A stretch of 64,000 bases of DNA from Alphaproteobacteria bacterium. GTDB taxonomy: Bacteria > Pseudomonadota > Alphaproteobacteria > Micropepsales > Micropepsaceae. This document shows, one piece after another, positions 16,165-25,374 of this stretch. Position numbers and translations under genes: made by a program. The notes under the pieces were generated by a model. It searched no databases and had not been told where the DNA came from. It saw only the letters and a program-made list of their open reading frames with translations. Location: assembly GCA_025350465.1 (NCBI GenBank), contig JANXXU010000052.1, forward strand, positions 176,576 to 240,575, written 5' to 3'. Each line of letters starts with the position of its first letter. Position 1 is the stretch's first letter.

Positions 16165-16629
16165 TCAACCCTCAAACAACGCCCAACCACCGCGGTTCAA
16201 AATTCCGCGCAACAGCAAGTAGGCTAGGAGCCCGAGCGGGCCCAAAAGCAGTGTCAGCAGCAGGCACGGTATGACGAGCAGATGCGGTACGGCGCAACGC
16301 TGGGCGTCGCGTCCGATCCAGGCGCCGACAAAGAGATCGAAGACGAGATAATGGACCCAGCCGGCAACGACCGCTTCCTTCATCGTAAAAAGCTTCATGA
16401 CGCCGGCGAGCGTCATGAAATCTGCTAGCGAGGCGCCGTTCTGAGTGAAGGCGCCGTCCAAGAAGAGCCAGAGATAAACGACGCCCAGGAGCAAGGGCGC
16501 GGCGACGGAATGCACGATCAAGTCCGTCAACTTCAAATGCGGAATGAAAATCAGCAATGCCCAGAACGGCAGGACGCCGTAGTTGGCATAGGTGAAGACG
16601 AGTTCCGGGGTCAGGTGGAGTTCAGGCAT
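16165..16629 (-). CDS. ABA4-like family membrane protein (DUF4281)
   Basis: The 154-residue product has four hydrophobic spans: YANYGVLPFWALLIFIP, VHSVAAPLLLGVVYLWLFL, VVAGWVHYLVFDLFVGAWIG and LLVIPCLLLTLLLGPLGLLAYLLLR. The WVHYLVFDLFVGAWIGRDA signature is that of ABA4/DUF4281 proteins. The plant member is needed for neoxanthin synthesis; the bacterial function is unknown. The start ATG 16629 opens directly on the first span. It stands alone, next to the element boundary. Confidence 0.78.
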   Translation of the reverse strand: MPELHLTPELVFTYANYGVLPFWALLIFIPHLKLTDLIVHSVAAPLLLGVVYLWLFLDGAFTQNGASLADFMTLAGVMKLFTMKEAVVAGWVHYLVFDLFVGAWIGRDAQRCAVPHLLVIPCLLLTLLLGPLGLLAYLLLRGILNRGGWALFEG

Positions 16630-16695
16630 GCAGCGTTTCCCAAGCGAAACCTATCATAGCGGCGCGGCGGCAATGGGCCAAAGGAGCCCTTATAC

Positions 16696-17658
16696 TTAAC
16701 CGAAGCGCCGTTTGAGCCAGGAAATCATTACCCGGTTCAGCTCTTCCGGCTGCTCGGCCTGAGTCCAATGGCCGCAATCCTTGACCAGATGCTTCTCAAG
16801 ATCAGGCACCAGCGCCTCCATTCCGTCGGCAAGCGCGGGACGCAGAACGATGTCGTGCTCGGCCATGATCATCAAGCCGGGGACGTCGATGGTTTCCTTG
16901 ACGCCCTCGGTGGTCTGCCAATTGCGCGAGAAGTTGCGATACCAGTTGATGCCGCCGGTGAAACCGGTGCGCTCGAAGGCGGCGGCGTAGAAGGCGAGTT
17001 CCTCGGGATCGAGGAGGTTCTGGCCCATCCAGGCGCTTTCGTCCGATTGCAGCGCTTTGACCAGCGCGAGATTTTTCTCCTCCGCCGGACGCTTGTCGAA
17101 CTCCTCGATCGTCATCGTCCATTTGCGGAAGAAGAAGCGCAGCGTCTTCTTGACGTCGGCGCCGAGGATGCGATCGGCTTCGCCCGGCTTCTGGAAATAG
17201 ACGATGTACATGTCGTCGCCCCACACGGCTCGCATCAGGGCGATGGGATCCATCGGCGCGCGCGGGCGAAGCGGCGTGTTGACACCGATGACGCCGGCGA
17301 CGCGTTTGGGATGAAGCTGCGCCATGCCCCAGGCAACGATGCCGCCCCAATCGTGGCCGACGACCACCGCCTTCTCGATGCGCATCGCGTCGAGCAGTCC
17401 GACGAGATCGCCCGTGAGGTGATGGATGTCGTAATCCTCGACCGCTTGCGGGCGCGATGTCAGGCCATAACCGCGCTGATCGGGCGCGATTGCGTGAAAG
17501 CCCGCCGACGCCAGCGCGGGAATCTGATGGCGCCAGGAGTAGGCGAGCTCGGGAAAGCCGTGGCAGAGCACGATGGCTGGGCCCTTGCCCTCCTCGTACA
17601 CCGCCACGCGGATGCCGTTCGTTTCGACATAGCGCGGTGAGCCCCACGTCACGGTCAT
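16696..17658 (-). CDS. Epoxide hydrolase-type alpha/beta hydrolase
   Basis: 320 residues. HGFPELAYSWRHQ is the oxyanion-hole HGxP motif, GHDWGG carries the nucleophile Asp103, and DCGHWTQAEQP holds the charge-relay His near the C-terminus. The Asp nucleophile separates it from Ser esterases and fits EphA-type epoxide hydrolases, which open epoxides to diols via an ester intermediate. The cap region is rich in Tyr/Trp (WYRNFSRNW). It is cytosolic, with no signal peptide, and 55 bases downstream of the FAD oxidoreductase on the same strand. The two could form an epoxidation/hydrolysis pair. Confidence 0.88.
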   Translation of the reverse strand: MTVTWGSPRYVETNGIRVAVYEEGKGPAIVLCHGFPELAYSWRHQIPALASAGFHAIAPDQRGYGLTSRPQAVEDYDIHHLTGDLVGLLDAMRIEKAVVVGHDWGGIVAWGMAQLHPKRVAGVIGVNTPLRPRAPMDPIALMRAVWGDDMYIVYFQKPGEADRILGADVKKTLRFFFRKWTMTIEEFDKRPAEEKNLALVKALQSDESAWMGQNLLDPEELAFYAAAFERTGFTGGINWYRNFSRNWQTTEGVKETIDVPGLMIMAEHDIVLRPALADGMEALVPDLEKHLVKDCGHWTQAEQPEELNRVMISWLKRRFG

Positions 17659-17713
17659 GCGCGTCTCCTTGAAATAGCGAATGGGCGAAGTGGACAGGCG
17701 CCGCTGCGTGCCG

Positions 17714-19201
17714 TCAAGCGGGTGCGCCTTTGAGGCCGAGCTGGCGCAGCATCTCGGCGCGGTCAGGCCCGAGTTTCACGGGATAGAGATGCTGCTTGCG
17801 GCTCTTTGGCGTCGCCCACATCAGAAGAATGCGCGCGACGATCGCCGGTCGCGCGAGGAACGCGGTGGGCCGCTCTAACATATGGAAGGCAGGCATCAGC
17901 GCTCGCAGAACCTTGATGTTGCCGCGCGTAGCCGGGGTGATCGCATCATCGGCGAAGGATTTGATGAGCCGCGCTCTAAACCGCGGTTTGTAGTGCGGAT
18001 TTTGCTCATTCTTAGCGCGCCGTATGGCGCCCAAATCCTGTCTGCGGATCGCGTCCCAGAACGGGTGAAGTTCGTTGCGGGTGCGCCATTCGAATTGAAG
18101 AGCGCGCGTGCGAGGGTTGGCGCTCGCCGCCAAGACGTCCGCGAGAATGTGAGCGTGCATAACGGCCGACGAGCAGCCGCGGCCGTAAAGCGGGTTGGTG
18201 CGCAGCGCCGCGTCGCCGACGGCGAAGAAGCCCAAGACTTCGGGTTCGCGGTCGCGGACGAAGTGCTTCCACGTGTTCTTCAGGTTGCCCATGGCGAAGA
18301 CTTTCGTCACCGGCTCGGCACGGGCGGGATCGATCCAGCGCGCGCAACCTGGCAGCTTGGCGCAGATCGCATCGAAGGTTTCGGGGCGAACGACGGCGGT
18401 GCGCAGGGCCAGTTCGATCTCGGGCACCGCGAGCGTGACCGAGAAGTGGCGATTGTCGGCCGGGAAGACGCCGTATTTTATGTAACCGAGATCGCCGGCG
18501 CCGGGATTGAGATCGCGCGGCGGCTCTTCTTGGCCTTCGCGCAGCCGGTAGTGGCGCGTGAAATAGAGGATGCCGGCGGGGCTCTCTTCTTCCGCAATGA
18601 CACAGCCCTGCTCACGCAGCCAATCGGTGCAGAGCGTGTTGCGCCCGGACGCGTCGACGACGATGTCCGACGTGATGTCTTCGCGCACGCCGCTCTGATG
18701 CTCGAGCGAGAGTCCTTTCACCGTCAACGTTTCTCCATGCTCGAGGAGAAGGCCGCGGACGATGGTGTCGGGAATGAATTTTACGCCCTGCAGAGACTCC
18801 GCATAGGCGCGCATCTCGAGTTCGAGCGTCGTGCGCCGACTGAACAGAATCGACAGGTTTTCGTCGCCGGGTGCCCGGACATACGAGCCGCGCAGCGGCG
18901 AGGGCAGGCCGAACTCAAAGCCGAGCTCGCGCACGCCGGCGGCGGTCAGCATCTGGAGCAAGCGCGGATGGCGATCGCGGATCAGGCTGAACAAGCGGCC
19001 CAAGAAAACATGCGAGTGGCGCAGCTGGGTGACGCCTTTGCGCTCCCAGGTCTCGAACGCCTGTTCGATATCTGCCGGGGGCGGCGAGTCCCGCTCGACG
19101 ACGAAAATTTCACGGTCCGGGCCGGCGAGGGCCATGGCACAGCCCAAGCCCGCTATGCCCCCACCGATGACGACGATACGTTCCACTGCAAATCGGTCCA
19201 A
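17714..19201 (-). CDS. FAD-dependent oxidoreductase/monooxygenase
   Basis: A 495-residue flavoprotein. The N-terminal FAD-binding GGGIAGLGCAMAL motif (residues about 13-25) is followed by a DASGRNT segment. The second flavin motif is FFAVGDAALRTNPLYGRGCS. The layout is that of group A monooxygenases and geranylgeranyl-reductase-like enzymes, including halogenase relatives, but the halogenase WxWxIP motif is absent. It may hydroxylate, epoxidise or reduce a hydrophobic substrate. The epoxide hydrolase gene lies just downstream on the same strand. Confidence 0.82.
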   Translation of the reverse strand: MDRFAVERIVVIGGGIAGLGCAMALAGPDREIFVVERDSPPPADIEQAFETWERKGVTQLRHSHVFLGRLFSLIRDRHPRLLQMLTAAGVRELGFEFGLPSPLRGSYVRAPGDENLSILFSRRTTLELEMRAYAESLQGVKFIPDTIVRGLLLEHGETLTVKGLSLEHQSGVREDITSDIVVDASGRNTLCTDWLREQGCVIAEEESPAGILYFTRHYRLREGQEEPPRDLNPGAGDLGYIKYGVFPADNRHFSVTLAVPEIELALRTAVVRPETFDAICAKLPGCARWIDPARAEPVTKVFAMGNLKNTWKHFVRDREPEVLGFFAVGDAALRTNPLYGRGCSSAVMHAHILADVLAASANPRTRALQFEWRTRNELHPFWDAIRRQDLGAIRRAKNEQNPHYKPRFRARLIKSFADDAITPATRGNIKVLRALMPAFHMLERPTAFLARPAIVARILLMWATPKSRKQHLYPVKLGPDRAEMLRQLGLKGAPA

Positions 19202-19350
19202 TTGCGCTTTGGGAAAGACTTAGCCCATCCATCGGCCGGGAGCGAACAGCAAAGCGGACCGGCGCCGATGTGGCGAGCCCGATGAAGGCGAATTTACTTG
19301 CTTGCCCGGTGCGACAATCCATCCTAACCGGGACCGCCCCGGGGGTATTC

Positions 19351-21072
19351 ATGATAACGCGAATTTTGGCCGCTGCGATCGTTTGTGTGATTGGCGCCGC
19401 GAGCGCGCTTGCGGACTCCGCGCCGACGCCGGGTCGATATCAACTCACGCCGGTGATGACGCACGGTGCGTTGACCGCCGTGGCCATCGAGCTGCGGTTC
19501 AAGGGCGAAGCGGACGGAAAGACGACTTTGATCCTGCCCAACGAGTGGGGCGGCGAGAGCCAGTTGTGGCATGCCATAACGGATCTGAAAATCTCCGGCG
19601 ATGGCGTGGAGGTGCAACCGGTGACCAACCCGGCGCAGCGCGACATCAAGCACACGCCGAACGCCGACATCACGGTATCGTACCGCGTCATCCAAGACGT
19701 GCCGGGCGAGCCCGCCGGGGGTCCACACAATCCTTATCGGCCGATCGTGCAACCCGGTTACTTCCATTTGATGGGCGGTGCGATCTTCATTTACCCGGCG
19801 TTGGATGGCGGTGCGACAGCGACCTTTGCGGTGCGCGGATTGCCGCGGGGATGGCGCTTCGCCTCCGATCTCGAGCATAAGACGCTGCTGACGCTCGACG
19901 ACCTCACCGAAAGCGTTCTGGTGGCTGGCGATTTTCGTGTGGTGTCGCGGCCGGGCCTGGGCGGATTCTTGCGGCTGGCACTACGGGGAAATTGGCAATT
20001 CAGCGACGATGAATTGGCCGACAAGATCGCGCGCATCGTGACCTCGCATAATGCCTTCTGGCATGACCCGCCCGAACGTTATTTGGTGACTCTGTTGCAG
20101 CTGAAAAACCCAGGCGGCGGACGCTCACTCGGCGGAACGGGACGCGGCGACGCCTTTGCGTTCTTTGCCACCGACAACAACGACGATTCCAGCATCAACC
20201 GCGTTTTGGCGCACGAGCACATTCACTCGTGGATTCCGCGCCGCATCGGCGCGATGCCGGCGACGGATGAAGCGCGCGACTATTGGCTGTCGGAAGGCTT
20301 TACCGATTTCTATGCCTTCCGGCTGCTGGTGCGCGACGGCATTTGGACGGTCGAGCAGTTCACGGACACTCTCAACGAAACGCTGGCGGCTTATTGGTCT
20401 TCGCCGGTGCGCAACGCGCCGAATAGCCGGATCGTTGCCGATTTCTGGACCGCTCGCAGCGTACAGGAGCTGCCCTACCAGCGCGGCAATCTGATGGCGC
20501 TCATTTGGGACAAGCGTTTGCGTGAAGCATCCGGCGGCGCGCGCGATCTCGACGACGTCATGCTCGACGCCAAGGCGCGTTTCGCGCCGGTGCACAACGC
20601 CAAAGATGCTCCGCATGCTGTCGACGTTTTCGCCGCGGCGATGCAAGCGGCTCACCTTAACCCCGCCGCCGACATCGCGCGCTACATCGAGAACGGCGAG
20701 TCGATCTCGCTGCCGGCAGATATGTTTGGCCCTTGCGGGAATGTCGCGACGCTCGACCTTCCCGAGTTCACCCGCGGCTTCGATCCCGACAAGTCGACCG
20801 CTGCGGGCAACGTGGTGACCGGCACCGATCCCGATGGACCCGCCTACGCCGCAGGCATGCGTGACGGCATGAAGCTGATCAAGCGCGAAAGTGGTAAGCC
20901 GGGTGACAGCCGCGTCGAACTCGCCTATCTGGTCGACGACCATGGGACGCGGCGCACGATCCGTTATAAACCTGAGGGTAAGAAGCGGGTCACGTTGCAA
21001 GAATTGCAACTGACGCCGGGGCTTGACGAAGCGGGCCGCGCGGCGTGCGCCAAGCGCGTCGGCGGCGTGTAG
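19351..21072 (+). CDS. Secreted M61-type (glycyl aminopeptidase-like) metallopeptidase
   Basis: 573 residues. The signal peptide is ITRILAAAIVCVIGAASALA, followed by the beta-rich M61 N-terminal domain. The zinc motif HEHIH (HExxH, starting at about residue 288) lies in VLAHEHIHSWIPRRIG, with the downstream LSEGFTDFYAFRLL glutamate ligand. The C-terminal part (GPAYAAGMRDGMKLI) resembles a PDZ segment. M61 enzymes release N-terminal Gly/Ala from peptides, here in the periplasm. ATG 19351 is chosen because the signal peptide follows at once; the frame is open to 19270. Confidence 0.87.
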   Translation: MITRILAAAIVCVIGAASALADSAPTPGRYQLTPVMTHGALTAVAIELRFKGEADGKTTLILPNEWGGESQLWHAITDLKISGDGVEVQPVTNPAQRDIKHTPNADITVSYRVIQDVPGEPAGGPHNPYRPIVQPGYFHLMGGAIFIYPALDGGATATFAVRGLPRGWRFASDLEHKTLLTLDDLTESVLVAGDFRVVSRPGLGGFLRLALRGNWQFSDDELADKIARIVTSHNAFWHDPPERYLVTLLQLKNPGGGRSLGGTGRGDAFAFFATDNNDDSSINRVLAHEHIHSWIPRRIGAMPATDEARDYWLSEGFTDFYAFRLLVRDGIWTVEQFTDTLNETLAAYWSSPVRNAPNSRIVADFWTARSVQELPYQRGNLMALIWDKRLREASGGARDLDDVMLDAKARFAPVHNAKDAPHAVDVFAAAMQAAHLNPAADIARYIENGESISLPADMFGPCGNVATLDLPEFTRGFDPDKSTAAGNVVTGTDPDGPAYAAGMRDGMKLIKRESGKPGDSRVELAYLVDDHGTRRTIRYKPEGKKRVTLQELQLTPGLDEAGRAACAKRVGGV

Positions 21073-21073
21073 C

Positions 21074-21469
21074 TTAACCGGACGCTTGCCGTTTGAGCAT
21101 AAAGGCGCCGATGGCGAAAAACGTCCAACCGGCGAACAGGAGAATTCCGCCCACTGGAATGATCGGCTTCAACGCGTCGAATTGGCCGGTGGGATCGGCG
21201 GCAGTGTAGAGACCGCCGCAGAACAGAATCGAGCCCGCAAGAAATGCGGCGCCGGCGAGATGCAAGAACAGATGGCGGCCCGGCTGCAGCGTCAAAATGC
21301 CGACCGCGATCAGCGCGAGCGCGTGGACGAATTGGATTTCGCGGGCGGTGTCGAGCATCATGCGCATCATCGGCAGATAATTGTCGCCAAGCTCGTGACT
21401 GACCCAGGCCGCAAAAGCGAGCGACCCAAAGGCGCTGATCGCGCCGGCAACGAGCCACACTCTATGCAT
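21074..21469 (-). CDS. DUF423-like small membrane protein
   Basis: 131 residues with four transmembrane segments: VWLVAGAISAFGSLAFAAWVS, IQFVHALALIAVGILTL, LFLHLAGAAFLAGSILFCGGLY and IIPVGGILLFAGWTFFAIGAF. The HALALIAVG and GxxxFxGxLY features are typical of the DUF423/YwdK family, whose function is unknown. ATG 21469 has a strong GGGAGG eight bases upstream. It is convergent with the M61 gene (one base between stops) and divergent from the CrtC-like gene. Confidence 0.82.
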   Translation of the reverse strand: MHRVWLVAGAISAFGSLAFAAWVSHELGDNYLPMMRMMLDTAREIQFVHALALIAVGILTLQPGRHLFLHLAGAAFLAGSILFCGGLYTAADPTGQFDALKPIIPVGGILLFAGWTFFAIGAFMLKRQASG

Positions 21470-21546
21470 TGAAGCCTCCCTTAGACTGTTGCGCGGCGCG
21501 GAGCGGCGGTCCATCCTCGCGCCAAACCAATATACGGAAACGCCGC

Positions 21547-22653
21547 ATGCTCAGCAAAGCCGATGATTTTCCGGTGCATCAAACGCCCGAGCCCATTGCT
21601 TATGCGGGGACGGATCGCAACTTCTACGACCGCTATTTCTTCAATGGCTACTCCAGCGACGGGTCGAGCTTCTTTGCGCTGGCGCTCGGCGTTTATCCGC
21701 ATCTGAACGTCATGGACGGCGCGTTCTGTGTTGTTGCCGACGGGGTCCAGCACAATCTGCGCGCCTCGCGAGTCCTCGGTATGGAACGGATGGACACCGT
21801 TGTCGGGCCGCTGAGCGTCGAAGTACTGGAGCCGCTGCGCAGTTTGCGCATCCGCGTCGCGCGCAACGATCATGGCATCAGCGCCGATCTCGTGTTTCGC
21901 ATGCGGGCGCCGGCGATCGAGGAGCCGCGTTTCACCTATCGCATCGGGCCGCGCACGATCATGGACTACACTCGGCTGACCCAGAACGGCTCCTACGAGG
22001 GCTGGATCGAGGTCAAGGGCAAGCGCATCGACGTGACGCACGATACCTATCAAGGCACGCGCGACCGCTCGTGGGGTGTGAGGCCTGTCGGTGCGTCGGA
22101 CAGCCAGCCCGTCGCTCCGCCGCCGACCCCACAATTCTACTGGCTGTGGGCGCCGATGAATTTTCCTGATCGTATCACGCTCTATCACAACAACGCCGAC
22201 GCCAAGGGCGTGCCGTGGAATACGCATGCCGTGATGGCGGCGACCGGCGAGGCGGCGCCCACGCACATGGCGGCGTGTTCGTCGGAGGTGCGCTTCAGAT
22301 CGGGCACGCGGCACGCGCGCGAGGCCACGATCCACATGAGCGATGCGCACGGTGCCGCCTATCGAATCGACCTGGCGCCGAAGTGGAACTTCTATATGAG
22401 CGGGCTCGGCTATACACATCCGGAATGGGGACACGGGCGCTATCGCGGCGAACTTGCGGTCGGATACGACGCGATTGAAACCGCGAAGGTCAACGAGAGC
22501 GAATCCCACTTTCTGCATGTACAAGCATTTTCGACGGCGCGGTTGACGGGGCCGAACGGTCTCGAGCGAATGGGTTGCGGCGTGCTCGAACAATTGATCG
22601 TCGGAGCGCATGCGCCCTCGGGTTTCAAGGGCCTGACGGATTCTGCCCCGTGA
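21547..22653 (+). CDS. Conserved hypothetical, CrtC/AttH-like beta-rich protein
   Basis: 368 residues without a signal peptide. Repeated beta-strand segments and Trp/Tyr-rich motifs (YDRYFFNGYSSDG, WIEVKGKRIDV, DRSWGVRPV, PQFYWLWAPMNF) resemble the hydroxyneurosporene synthase/AttH lipocalin-like superfamily, including proteins encoded beside APH-like kinases in proteobacteria. The GTRDRSWGVR segment is the clearest family mark. No enzymatic role is assigned. ATG 21547 begins an operon in which the next start overlaps this stop (GTGA). Confidence 0.68.
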   Translation: MLSKADDFPVHQTPEPIAYAGTDRNFYDRYFFNGYSSDGSSFFALALGVYPHLNVMDGAFCVVADGVQHNLRASRVLGMERMDTVVGPLSVEVLEPLRSLRIRVARNDHGISADLVFRMRAPAIEEPRFTYRIGPRTIMDYTRLTQNGSYEGWIEVKGKRIDVTHDTYQGTRDRSWGVRPVGASDSQPVAPPPTPQFYWLWAPMNFPDRITLYHNNADAKGVPWNTHAVMAATGEAAPTHMAACSSEVRFRSGTRHAREATIHMSDAHGAAYRIDLAPKWNFYMSGLGYTHPEWGHGRYRGELAVGYDAIETAKVNESESHFLHVQAFSTARLTGPNGLERMGCGVLEQLIVGAHAPSGFKGLTDSAP

Positions 22654-23684
22654 GTGACAAACTTAAAGCACAGATCACCGCCTATTTGCGGGCGCGGATG
22701 CCGGAGGCGGGGGCGATCGAGATCAACGCGCTGTCGCGCATTCACGGCGGAGCCAGCCGCGAGACCTTTCGCGTGCGCGCGAACATGGAGAACGGCGGCG
22801 AGCGGGGGCTGATCTTTCGTCGCGACCCGGTCTCGACGCTGATCGAGACCGAACGGCAAATCGAATTTGCAGCCTATCGTTCGTTCCGCGATAGCGACGT
22901 GCCCGTGCCCGGCGCATTGTTCCTTGAAACAGAGACGCGATGGCTCGAGCGGCCGTTCTTTGTCATGGAGGAAGTCGAGGGCGGCACTGCTGCCTCGATT
23001 CTCTCGGCCGACCCTTACGGCGCGCATGCGGAGGCGATCGGTCACCAGTTTTTCTCCATTCTCGGCCGGATCGCGGTGCGCGATGTCGCGTCGTCCGACC
23101 TTGCGAAGCACTCGGAGAAACCGGCGCCGGACAAGGCGTGGATGCGCGAGCTTGCGCATTGGGAAAAAGTAATCGACGAAGACGAGCTGGAGCCGCAGCC
23201 GATTGCACGCGCCGCCATTCGCTGGATGCGGCGCAATCCGCCGCCGCCGGCGCAGCGCATCTCCATCGTGCACGGCGACTATCGCACCGGAAATTTCCTG
23301 CACGACGGGCAGGGCCGGATCATTGCGATCCTCGATTGGGAGATGGCGCATCTGGGCGATCCGCTGGAAGACCTGGCGTGGGCGCTCGACCCGTTATGGG
23401 CGCATCACAATCCAGCCCGGCCGGCGGGAACGATCAGCCGCGAAGCTGGGATTGCGGGGTGGGAGAAGGCGAGCGGGCTTAAGGCGGACGCCAAGGCGCT
23501 TCAGTGGTGGTCGATGTTTGCCTCGCTCAAGGGAATCGCGATCTGGATTTCGTCGGCGAAAGAATTTCAGAGCGGGGACAACACCGACCCGGTGATGGCG
23601 TTCTCCGGTCTCTATTGCCTGCCGTATCACAACAAGGTTTTGGCGGACCGGCTTGTCGCATTGAATGCGGGAGCGCGTTCATGA
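22650..23684 (+). CDS. Aminoglycoside phosphotransferase (APH)-family kinase
   Basis: 344 residues with protein-kinase-like fold motifs: an N-lobe GGASRETFRV loop, the catalytic HGDYRTGNF (HGDxxxxN), and the metal-binding ILDWEMAHLGDP (Asp plus DxE). It matches the acyl-CoA dehydrogenase 10-like APH branch, which phosphorylates hydroxy-acyl or other small hydroxyl substrates rather than antibiotics. The GTG at 22650 overlaps the previous stop by four bases (GTGA). The chain of overlaps with both neighbours argues for one functional unit. Confidence 0.86.
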   Translation: MSDKLKAQITAYLRARMPEAGAIEINALSRIHGGASRETFRVRANMENGGERGLIFRRDPVSTLIETERQIEFAAYRSFRDSDVPVPGALFLETETRWLERPFFVMEEVEGGTAASILSADPYGAHAEAIGHQFFSILGRIAVRDVASSDLAKHSEKPAPDKAWMRELAHWEKVIDEDELEPQPIARAAIRWMRRNPPPPAQRISIVHGDYRTGNFLHDGQGRIIAILDWEMAHLGDPLEDLAWALDPLWAHHNPARPAGTISREAGIAGWEKASGLKADAKALQWWSMFASLKGIAIWISSAKEFQSGDNTDPVMAFSGLYCLPYHNKVLADRLVALNAGARS

Positions 23685-24115
23685 AGCCGTCGCCAGAGAT
23701 TGTGCTCAATCACGCCTTCGCCAAGCTCGCCATGGAGGTAGGGCCGGCGCTGCCGGCCGGTTACGGCCAAGGCACGGTGACGACGACGGCCGTATCGTTG
23801 TTGATGGCTGCCCAAGAATTCAATCGTGCCGCCGATATTCGGGCGAGAGAGAATGCGGCGATGCGTGCGCTTTTTTCCGAGACGAAAGACTTTGTCACCG
23901 GCGCGTTGAACGAAGAATTGCGCGCGGCAGCGGCGAGCAAAGATCGCGATCTCATGATCGCGACGCTCGATCAGGGGAATGCGTCGTTGAAGACCGTCCT
24001 GATCGCTCTGCAGGCCCACGCCGAAGAGGCGGGATCGTACCCGTTGCAGGCGCGCATTCTTCAGCTGTTGCAGGAATTTGCGACGGCGCGGCAAATCTTT
24101 CTGCCCGCGACCTGA
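23681..24115 (+). CDS. Small helical protein of the APH-kinase operon
   Basis: 144 residues, almost all helical, with no membrane span. Conserved-looking stretches are VLNHAFAKLAMEVGPALPAGYGQGTV, split by a Gly-rich turn, and ENAAMRALFSETKDFVTGAL. I do not recognise an enzyme family. Similar small proteins occur beside APH-like kinases. The ATG overlaps the kinase stop (ATGA), and the MFS gene starts four bases after this stop, so translation is likely coupled. A partner or regulator of the kinase is an inference. Confidence 0.7.
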   Translation: MKPSPEIVLNHAFAKLAMEVGPALPAGYGQGTVTTTAVSLLMAAQEFNRAADIRARENAAMRALFSETKDFVTGALNEELRAAAASKDRDLMIATLDQGNASLKTVLIALQAHAEEAGSYPLQARILQLLQEFATARQIFLPAT

Positions 24116-24119
24116 ACGC

Positions 24120-25340
24120 ATGTTCCTGTTGACGCGCCTGAGGCCCCATCCCGAGGCATTGCGCTTCGTTCCGTTCTTCATCGGCATCAACCTGATCGGT
24201 GGGGTCCATCTCGTATTCTTTCCGGTGTGGCTGACGAGTATCGGCTTCAGCGCGATGTCGGTCGGCACGTTGATGGCGGCAATGAATCTGCTGCGCGTGG
24301 TTTCGGGCCCTGCGCTCGGTGTGGCGGCCGATGCGTTCGCCGCGCGGCGCCTTGCGATGATTTGCCTGATGAGCCTCGCCGCCGCTTCTTACGCGGGCTA
24401 TGCGGTGTTTACCGGCGTCGCACTCGTCGTGTTGTTCTCGTTCACCTCAAGCGGCGCGTTTTCGGCGATAGGACCGCTGCTTGAGGGCGTGACGCTCAAG
24501 GCGGCCGTGCAGTCGGGCTTCGACTATGGACGCGTGAGACTGTGGGGCTCGGCCGCTTTCGTTGTCATGAACTTCATCGGCGGTTGGCTGATCGGTGCGA
24601 ACGGCATCGGAATTTTTCCATGGGTGTTGACGGCGGCGGGCATGCTGGCCTTTGCCGCGTCTTTTGTTTTACCTCCAGACCGCGACGAGCGGCATGAAGG
24701 ACACGCGGCAATCGTGCGAATCCAGGCCTGGGCACTTATGCGTCAGCCCTTGTTCTTGCTCTTTGTGGTGACGGCAGGAATCGCGCAGGCATGTCATGCG
24801 TTCTACTATGCCTTTGGAACGCTCAATTGGCGCGCGCTTGGCTATAGCCCCGATCTGATCGGCTTTCTCTGGGCGCTTGGCGTCATTGCCGAAATTGTCC
24901 TACTGACTTTTTCGAGCCGCGTTGTCGCACGGCTCGGTCCCACGCGGTTGCTCGCGATCGGGGCGGGGTGTGGGCTCGTACGTTGGACGGCGCTCGCTTT
25001 CTCGCCGCCGCTTTGGCTGTTGATTCCGGTGCAGTGTCTGCACGCGGGAACGTTTTGCGCGGCGCATTTGGGGGCGATGCATTTCATTCTGCGCGCGACG
25101 CCGCATCATCTCGTCGGTACAGCGCAAAGCATCTACGGCGCCGTCACGATCGGCGTCTTCTTCACGATCGGGCAATACGCGTCGGGCCAGCTTTTCGCGG
25201 GGTTCGGCAGTCTTGGCTATTTGGCGATGACGGGAATGAGCTTGGTCGCCTTGGGTCTGGCGCTGCTGCTGGGGCGGCTGTGGAGCGGATCCGTGATCGA
25301 TCTCTCGGGCGACGTAGACGCCATTCGGCGCCTGACCTAG
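24120..25340 (+). CDS. MFS transporter, HcaT-like
   Basis: 406 residues with about 12 transmembrane helices. The segment FDYGRVRLWGSAAFVVMNFIGGWLIG is the YGxxRLWGS signature of the MFS_1-like/3-phenylpropionate transporter (HcaT) group, usually proton-linked uptake of aromatic acids or related compounds. ATG 24120 follows the upstream stop by four bases. As the last member of the CrtC-like/kinase/helical protein operon, it may import or export the substrate handled by those proteins. Confidence 0.82.
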   Translation: MFLLTRLRPHPEALRFVPFFIGINLIGGVHLVFFPVWLTSIGFSAMSVGTLMAAMNLLRVVSGPALGVAADAFAARRLAMICLMSLAAASYAGYAVFTGVALVVLFSFTSSGAFSAIGPLLEGVTLKAAVQSGFDYGRVRLWGSAAFVVMNFIGGWLIGANGIGIFPWVLTAAGMLAFAASFVLPPDRDERHEGHAAIVRIQAWALMRQPLFLLFVVTAGIAQACHAFYYAFGTLNWRALGYSPDLIGFLWALGVIAEIVLLTFSSRVVARLGPTRLLAIGAGCGLVRWTALAFSPPLWLLIPVQCLHAGTFCAAHLGAMHFILRATPHHLVGTAQSIYGAVTIGVFFTIGQYASGQLFAGFGSLGYLAMTGMSLVALGLALLLGRLWSGSVIDLSGDVDAIRRLT

Positions 25341-25374
25341 GCTAAAGGCCGGATACCAGAAGGATCAACGATCC

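Noticed and set aside
22650..23684. Aminoglycoside resistance gene
   Set aside because: The kinase belongs by motif and context to the metabolic APH branch, and the operon has no resistance or mobile-element context.
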